In this document: piece by piece, positions 7,034 through 10,816 of the stretch | Layout: every line of letters begins with the position of its first letter | How positions within the stretch are numbered: the first letter of the stretch is position 1 | Source of the DNA: a bacterium | GTDB lineage: Bacteria > Ratteibacteria > UBA8468 > B48-G9 > JAFGKM01 | Direction of reading: 5' to 3' | Assembly (NCBI GenBank): GCA_035371905.1 | Contig: DAORXQ010000059.1 | Location: 1 to 10,816 of the forward strand | DNA: 10,816 nucleotides | Position numbers and translations under genes: made by a program | The notes under the pieces: generated by a model | Told to the model about the DNA's origin: nothing | What the model saw: the letters and a program-made list of their open reading frames with translations, nothing else | Databases searched by the model: none

Positions 7034-7943
7034 GTGGAAAATCCCTTACCATTTCAATTAGATGAACTAAAAAATCCTTCAAAACTTCAAAACATTCCTT
7101 AACACCATTTAAACTTCCTGGTAAATTTATTATAACAGTTTCTCCCTTTATTCCACAAACTCCCCTTGAAATTACAGAAAATTTTGATTTTTCATATGTC
7201 TTTATCCTTAAAATTTCAGAAACACCAGGAATTTCTTTTTCAATAACTTCTTTTGTTGCTTCAGGTGTTATATCTCTTTTTGTTATTCCAGTGCCTCCTG
7301 TTGTTAAAATCAAATCACAAACTTCAGAAAATTCATTCAACTTATTTTTTATCATCTCTTTTTCATCTGCTACTATATCATATTTTAAAACATCCCATCC
7401 AAGTTCTTTACAAATTTCTTTTAAGTATTTACCACTTTTATCCTCTCTTTCTCCTTTAAAACATCCATCACTTATCGTTAAAATACCTATATATATTCTC
7501 GGTATAACCTCAATAATATCTCCTTTTTTTATCTCCCCTCCTTTAATTACTTTTCCAAATACTCCTTCTTTCGGCATCAAACATTTCCCAACTTTTTTAT
7601 AAATTTCACACCAATTATGGCATTTTTTCCCTATTTCAGAAATCTCAATGACAACATCATTAATTTTAAGTTTATCTCCAATTTTAAGTTTCCTTAAATC
7701 AATCTTTCCAGTTGTTATATTCTCTGCAAAAACTCCAGGACTTAAACCAGTTTCCTTTTTCAAACAGAAAAATTCCTCATTCATCCTTTCCCATGATAAT
7801 AAACTTACCTGCCTATTTATTCCTATTTCTGCATGACAATCACCTTTAACTCCATAATTCTCTATAAGTTCAATCTTTTCAACAGGTCTTTTGCCTTCTC
7901 CCTTTTTTTCACCAATATTTACAGAATAAACAATGCCTTTCAT
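7026..7943 (-). CDS. MOSC domain - MogA/MoaB molybdopterin adenylyltransferase fusion
   Basis: A two-domain protein of 305 residues. Residues 1 to about 147 are a MOSC domain, with VKGDCHAE (32-39), LSPGVFAENIT (67-77) and the conserved GKCLMPKEGVFG (119-130) with Cys121. MOSC proteins handle the molybdenum cofactor or its sulfur; the precise reaction of this type is not settled. Residues about 150-305 are a MogA/MoaB domain, with ILTISDG (154-160), REDKSG (166-171), TTGGTGITKRDITPEAT (214-230) and NLPGS (273-277). This activity adenylates molybdopterin ahead of metal insertion by MoeA. The same fusion is known in other anaerobes. The ATG overlaps the moaC stop (ATGA), and the stop overlaps the nuoE-like start by 8 nt. 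In this operon it supplies the adenylylation step, with MoeA encoded separately further down. Confidence 0.9.
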   Translation of the reverse strand: MKGIVYSVNIGEKKGEGKRPVEKIELIENYGVKGDCHAEIGINRQVSLLSWERMNEEFFCLKKETGLSPGVFAENITTGKIDLRKLKIGDKLKINDVVIEISEIGKKCHNWCEIYKKVGKCLMPKEGVFGKVIKGGEIKKGDIIEVIPRIYIGILTISDGCFKGEREDKSGKYLKEICKELGWDVLKYDIVADEKEMIKNKLNEFSEVCDLILTTGGTGITKRDITPEATKEVIEKEIPGVSEILRIKTYEKSKFSVISRGVCGIKGETVIINLPGSLNGVKECFEVLKDFLVHLIEMVRDFPHE

Positions 7944-8341
7944 TTTTGTTTTGAGAGTAATTTTATATCTGTTATTTTCATTTCTTTTTTAAAGCCCTTA
8001 CACATATCATATATTGTCAGAAGTGAAACACAAACACCATAAAGTGCTTCCATTTCAAATCCAGTCCTATCAATACCTTCAACTTCACATATAACCCTTA
8101 TTTTATCATTTTCTATCTCAAAATTTATCTTTGCTTTTGTTATTTTTACTGGATGGCAATGTGGAATTGTATAAGGAGTATTTTTTATTGCAAAAAGTCC
8201 AGCACTTTCAGCAAAATCAAAGACATTACCTTTTGGGACTTTATTATTTTTTATTTTATCTATAACTTCTGGAGCAACAATAATAAATCCTTCTGCAACT
8301 GCTTTCCTTTTTGTAATTTTTTTATCTCCAACATCTATCAT
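7940..8341 (-). CDS. moaC: Cyclic pyranopterin monophosphate synthase MoaC (short form)
   Basis: MoaC converts the MoaA product (3',8-cyclo-7,8-dihydro-GTP) into cyclic pyranopterin monophosphate. The protein has 133 residues against about 160 in E. coli. It starts directly at the conserved MIDVGDK..TKR.A.A block and stops at LLSKQK, lacking the short leader and the GGKSG-type tail. Core motifs are intact: KGNVFDFAESAGL, the IPHCHP substrate-binding motif, TGFEMEALYGVCVSLLTIYDMCK with the catalytic Asp and Lys pair of the family (D128/K131 in E. coli), and the Lys before the end that aligns with E. coli K147. It overlaps fdhD upstream by 4 nt and the MOSC/MogA gene downstream by 4 nt, so both ends are fixed by coupling and the shortness is real. 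AAAGGA precedes the start. Confidence 0.93.
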   Translation of the reverse strand: MIDVGDKKITKRKAVAEGFIIVAPEVIDKIKNNKVPKGNVFDFAESAGLFAIKNTPYTIPHCHPVKITKAKINFEIENDKIRVICEVEGIDRTGFEMEALYGVCVSLLTIYDMCKGFKKEMKITDIKLLSKQK

Positions 8342-9081
8342 TTTATCCTTTCTTTATGTGTATAAATATTAAATCTTTTCCCTCTTGCAAAACCAATTAT
8401 TGTAATACCAAATTCTTCACCAATTCTTATTGCATAATCAGTTGGTGCACCTTTTGATAAAATAACTGGAATCTTCATTTTTACTAATTTAAAAATAATT
8501 TCTGAAGTAATTCTTCCAGATGTTAAAAGTATTTTATCATTTAAGGATATATTTTTTAAAATTGCCTCACCAATAACTTTATCAAAAGCATTGTGTCTAC
8601 TTATATCTTCTTTAAAAATAATAATTTCTCTATCTTTTGCAATTCCACATACATGAACACAACCTGTCTTTTTATATAATTGGGAAATCCTATTGAAAAC
8701 TTTTAAAAGATAAAAAATGGCATCACTTTTAAAAAAATTATCAAAATTAACCTTATCCATGATGTTTAAAGTAATATGCCTACTACCACATTCAGAACTT
8801 ATAAACCAAAAAGGACCCAAAAAATCATTTTTTTTCAATCTCACATTACAAATACATCCTGAAATATCAATATTTTCAATTTCTTTTAAATCTTTCACAA
8901 TTCCTTGAGTAAATAAGAAACCATATATCAAATAATCTATATTTTCAAAAAGACAACTTAAAACAACTACCTCTTTCCCATTTATAAAAATCCTGACATA
9001 CTTTTCTTCAACAACCTCATCTTCTAATTTATTTTCTCCCAAACCTTCGGTAAATTTAACTATTTCAACTTTTTTTATCAT
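8338..9081 (-). CDS. fdhD: Formate dehydrogenase accessory sulfurtransferase FdhD
   Basis: FdhD carries sulfur from a cysteine desulfurase to bis-MGD and delivers the cofactor to formate dehydrogenase; it is specific for this enzyme group and so supports calling the large subunit FdhA. Of 247 residues, recognisable blocks are EDISRHNAFDKVIGEA (158-173), TSGRITSE (187-194), ILSKGAPTDYAIRIGEE (197-213) and GFARGKRFNIYT (230-241). The cysteine loop, CGxCG in E. coli (C121/C124), reads SSECGSRH here with only Cys98. Two unusual cysteines, C141 and C145 (GCVHVC), replace the usual TGGxHxAA-type sequence. The start overlaps the moaA stop by one base (TAATG) and is preceded by GGTGGA. It sits between cofactor genes and upstream of the enzyme it serves. 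Confidence 0.92.
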   Translation of the reverse strand: MIKKVEIVKFTEGLGENKLEDEVVEEKYVRIFINGKEVVVLSCLFENIDYLIYGFLFTQGIVKDLKEIENIDISGCICNVRLKKNDFLGPFWFISSECGSRHITLNIMDKVNFDNFFKSDAIFYLLKVFNRISQLYKKTGCVHVCGIAKDREIIIFKEDISRHNAFDKVIGEAILKNISLNDKILLTSGRITSEIIFKLVKMKIPVILSKGAPTDYAIRIGEEFGITIIGFARGKRFNIYTHKERIK

Positions 9082-10040
9082 TATCCACCAACTATATTCA
9101 TATATGGCAGTTTATAATAACTCCTTTGAATTTCTAAAAATGGATTATAACTAAATTTTCTGTTGAAAATCAAAGAAAAAATAATACCTAAAATTTCATT
9201 TTCTTTATTATTAAAATTTTTAAAATTAAAAATCGGTTCTCCATATAAACAGCTGAATAGATTACCTTTACAGTCAATCCTTAACCTATCACAATTTTTA
9301 CAAAATGGCTCACTTACAGGTGTAACAAATTCAATATAAATTGTTTTGTCTTTGTTTTCATATTTTTTAATTCTCCCATTTTCACAAATAGGGCTCAATT
9401 GGATATATTTCTTTAATATTTCTTCAACAAAAAAATAAGGAACAAAATTTTCCTTCCAGAAAGTGTAATTTTTGTAAACAGGCATTAATTCTATAAACTT
9501 AAGAATAACTTTATTTTCTTCAGCAAATTTTAAAAAATCATATATCTCATCAAGATTAATTTCTTTCATTAAAACTATATTCAACTTTACTACATCAAAA
9601 TTTTTTACACTTTCTTTTATACCACAAATTATTTTTTCAAGTCCTTTAACAGATGTAATTCCTTCAAACTTCTCACTCTTTAAAGTATCCAAACTTATAT
9701 TTACTCTTTTTACGCCTACTTTTTTTAATCTTTCAACATTTTCACAAAGAAAATATCCATTTGTTGTAATAGATACTTCTTTTATTCCATCAATTTTTGA
9801 AATTTTATTTATCAAGTAATATATGTTTTTTTTAATAAGTGGTTCTCCTCCAGTAATTTTAATTTTTTTTATCCCAAAATTTGTGAAAAATTTCACAATA
9901 TCAACGATTTCCTCATACGACAAAATATTTTTTTTGTTTAATTTATAAAATTCTTTAGAACAATAAAGACATCTAAAATTACACTTATCAGTTATTGAAA
10001 TCCTTAATGTATCTACTTTCCTTCCAAATTTATCCTTCAT
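9081..10040 (-). CDS. moaA: GTP 3',8-cyclase MoaA (radical SAM)
   Basis: MoaA is the radical-SAM enzyme that begins molybdopterin synthesis by cyclising GTP. In 319 residues it has the N-terminal SAM cluster motif CNFRCLYC (C20, C24, C27), GGEP (64-67), ITTNGY (91-96), VNISLDTL (113-120), and the second, substrate-binding [4Fe-4S] site near the C-terminus (CKNCDRLRIDCKGNLFSC; C247, C250, C264). The C-terminal Gly-Gly (318-319), needed for activity in characterised MoaA, is present. The C-terminal region after about residue 270 is Asn/Phe/Ile-rich and diverged, but length is normal. A GGAG sits just before the ATG, which overlaps the yjbQ stop by one base (TAATG). It is the second gene of the chain and feeds MoaC, encoded two genes downstream. 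Confidence 0.95.
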   Translation of the reverse strand: MKDKFGRKVDTLRISITDKCNFRCLYCSKEFYKLNKKNILSYEEIVDIVKFFTNFGIKKIKITGGEPLIKKNIYYLINKISKIDGIKEVSITTNGYFLCENVERLKKVGVKRVNISLDTLKSEKFEGITSVKGLEKIICGIKESVKNFDVVKLNIVLMKEINLDEIYDFLKFAEENKVILKFIELMPVYKNYTFWKENFVPYFFVEEILKKYIQLSPICENGRIKKYENKDKTIYIEFVTPVSEPFCKNCDRLRIDCKGNLFSCLYGEPIFNFKNFNNKENEILGIIFSLIFNRKFSYNPFLEIQRSYYKLPYMNIVGG

Positions 10041-10459
10041 TACTCTCCTATTATCTTTATCAAAACTCTCTTTTTCCTTTGACCATCAAATTCACCATAA
10101 AAAATCTGCTCCCATGGTCCTAAATCAAGTCTTCCATTTGTAATTGCAACAACAACTTCTCTTCCCATAATAGTTCTTTTTAAGTGAGCATCTGCATTTG
10201 TCTCTCCAGTTAGATTATGTTTGTACTTTGAAATTGGTTGGTGTGGTGCAAGTTTTTCAAGAAATTCAACAAAATCAGAATGTAGTCCTTTTTCATCATC
10301 ATTTATAAAAACACTTGCAGTTATATGCATTGCATTAACAAGACAAATCCCCTCTTTTACTCCACTTTTCTTTACTGCTTCCTCAACTTTCTCTGTAATA
10401 TTTATAAATTCAATTCTATTTTCTGTACAAAACCATAAATATTGGGTAAAAGATTTCAT
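10040..10459 (-). CDS. yjbQ: YjbQ/UPF0047 family protein
   Basis: A 139-residue single-domain protein of the widespread YjbQ (UPF0047) family. Landmarks are MHITASVFINDDE (44-56), NADAHLK (88-94) and LGPWEQIFYGEFDG (113-126), with the conserved histidines H45 and H92. Family members have a compact trimeric fold. Weak thiamin-phosphate-synthase activity has been reported for some, but the physiological role is uncertain and no link to molybdopterin is established. It is the first gene of the coupled chain; its stop shares a base with the moaA start. The start at 10459 fits the family's usual N-terminus. A possible promoter lies so close upstream that the message may be almost leaderless. Membership is clear, function is not. 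Confidence 0.9.
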   Translation of the reverse strand: MKSFTQYLWFCTENRIEFINITEKVEEAVKKSGVKEGICLVNAMHITASVFINDDEKGLHSDFVEFLEKLAPHQPISKYKHNLTGETNADAHLKRTIMGREVVVAITNGRLDLGPWEQIFYGEFDGQRKKRVLIKIIGE

Positions 10460-10465
10460 TATTTT

Positions 10466-10493
10466 ATTTTATCATCTCTTCTTTTTTTTTCAA
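10466..10493 (-). promoter_or_regulatory. Candidate promoter of the yjbQ-moaA-fdh operon
   Basis: On the minus strand TTGAAA (10493-10488) and TAAAAT (10471-10466) are separated by 16 nt and lie between the methyltransferase remnant and yjbQ. The -10 ends only 6 nt before the ATG at 10459, which would give a leaderless or nearly leaderless transcript. An AAGAG stretch about 16-20 nt upstream of the ATG is too far away for a normal ribosome binding site. The region is A-rich, so chance matches are likely. Confidence 0.3.
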
Positions 10494-10504
10494 TATTTTT
10501 TACT

Positions 10505-10534
10505 AATTCTTACTGCCTACCTTAAAGGTGGGAG
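10505..10534. repeat. Palindromic repeat copy 3 (end of methyltransferase remnant)
   Basis: AATTCTTACTG (10505-10515) matches AATGCTTACTG at 2081-2091 in 10 of 11 bases. It is followed by the near-palindrome CCTACCTT-A-AAGGTGGG (10516-10532, one T:G wobble). The stretch AGGTGGGA is also shared with copy 2. The arrangement of CTTACTG beside a G/C-rich palindrome is the same as at 2085-2105, though the core itself has diverged. It lies exactly where the methyltransferase-like reading frame loses its homology. Confidence 0.45.
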
Positions 10535-10816
10535 AATGTATTCGCCACTATGAGTTGCTCAATTACCTCTTTGCTTAAGACTCCAGACAGTTGTTTGTTC
10601 TTCTTTAAAATCTCTTGGGTGAAGTGACTTTATTTTTTTAGAAACTTTAAAGGAACTAATATTAAGCCCTTGAGAGCGGGTAATAAACCGTTCAATGTAT
10701 CTAAAAGTAACTCTGTACTTTTGACCAATTTCTAAATCAGTAGTTCCTTTTGCTTTTTCATGTAAGATTGTTTTCTCAAGTTCTTTTTTAGTTTTGAAAC
10801 TTATCTTTTGGTTAGC
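10517..10816 (-). pseudogene. DNA methyltransferase-like gene, truncated and with an in-frame TGA (partial)
   Basis: A minus-strand frame is open from the window edge to a TGA at 10561-10559 (85 codons). It shows a lysine-rich helical region with TDLEIGQKYRVTFRYIERFI, resembling a helix-turn-helix, and ends KEEQTTVWSLKQRGN. After the TGA the same frame continues ATHSGEY before diverging into ILPPLR and TAG (10519-10517). From memory, a family of N4/N6-type DNA methyltransferases carries EEQTTVWSFKQRGNWATHSGEYRGNW ahead of its catalytic core, so the TGA stands where Trp (TGG) is expected and everything after SGEY is missing. No SAM-binding or DPPY-type motif is present in the window. The frame probably starts just beyond the window edge. 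I read it as a dead 3'-truncated remnant; the family call rests on one remembered motif. Confidence 0.6.

Noticed and set aside
10481..10490. T-run upstream of yjbQ as a terminator for a plus-strand transcript
   Set aside because: There is no G/C-rich stem next to it and no plus-strand gene reads into it.
10460..10558. Molybdenum-cofactor riboswitch ahead of the operon
   Set aside because: Fewer than 100 nt are available, very A-rich, and I could not find the multi-stem structure expected of a Moco RNA.
10559..10561. TGA read as Trp or another amino acid in this organism
   Set aside because: Five confident genes in the window (mobA, nuoE-like, MOSC/MogA, moaC, fdhD) terminate with TGA at family-appropriate positions, several overlapping the next start codon.
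1..10816. CRISPR array, rRNA or tRNA genes, complete insertion sequence
   Set aside because: No regularly spaced direct repeats, no rRNA- or tRNA-like stretches and no transposase reading frame were seen in the window.

Overview
The window is very AT-rich (roughly 30% G+C by eye), densely packed and almost entirely transcribed from the minus strand. It encodes a strictly anaerobic type of metabolism: a soluble, multi-subunit, NAD-linked formate dehydrogenase together with most of the machinery that makes and inserts its molybdenum/tungsten bis-MGD cofactor. The style (low G+C, chains of 1-8 nt gene overlaps, NuoEFG-like formate dehydrogenase) suits an anaerobic bacterium, perhaps an uncultured lineage. 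The sequence alone does not fix the phylum. TGA is a normal stop here: it ends mobA, nuoE, the MOSC/MogA gene, moaC and fdhD.

Layout, in the direction of minus-strand transcription (high to low coordinates). (1) 10517-10816: 3' remnant of a DNA methyltransferase-like gene, broken by a TGA where a Trp codon is expected and then cut off at a small palindrome. (2) 10459 down to 2086: eight tightly coupled genes, yjbQ - moaA - fdhD - moaC - MOSC/MogA fusion - nuoE-like - nuoF-like - fdhA. A possible promoter sits just upstream of yjbQ. (3) 1992-2132, plus strand: a truncated N-terminus of a TauE/SafE-type membrane permease, cut off at a second palindrome that also supplies the end of fdhA. (4) 1962 down to 159: mobA - moeA, overlapping by 23 nt. 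The 3' end of moeA contains a third palindrome. (5) 128 down to 1: the N-terminus of another gene, probably a PLD-domain/helicase-type defence protein, with its own promoter-like sequence.

Functionally, MoaA and MoaC start molybdopterin synthesis. The MogA domain and MoeA adenylate molybdopterin and insert metal. MobA attaches GMP to give bis-MGD. FdhD sulfurates and delivers the cofactor to FdhA. FdhA oxidises formate (or reduces CO2) and passes electrons through Fe-S clusters to the NuoF-like flavin/NAD(P)H subunit and the NuoE-like subunit. The NuoF-like subunit has extra N- and C-terminal Fe-S domains, as in HydB/HylB-type proteins, so flavin-based electron bifurcation with ferredoxin is plausible but unproven. 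MoaD, MoaE and MobB are not in the window.

The most unusual signal is structural. Three related short palindromes, each with a CAGTAA/TTACTG hexamer at its side, lie exactly at the seams between the blocks. One is at the 3' end of moeA, one at the fdhA/tauE' junction and one at the broken methyltransferase. They form the C-terminal tails of two proteins and mark the breakpoints of two gene remnants. The locus looks as if it was assembled from modules joined at a dispersed palindromic element. The two outer genes look like parts of a DNA methyltransferase/helicase system, so the metabolic block may have landed between or beside defence genes.
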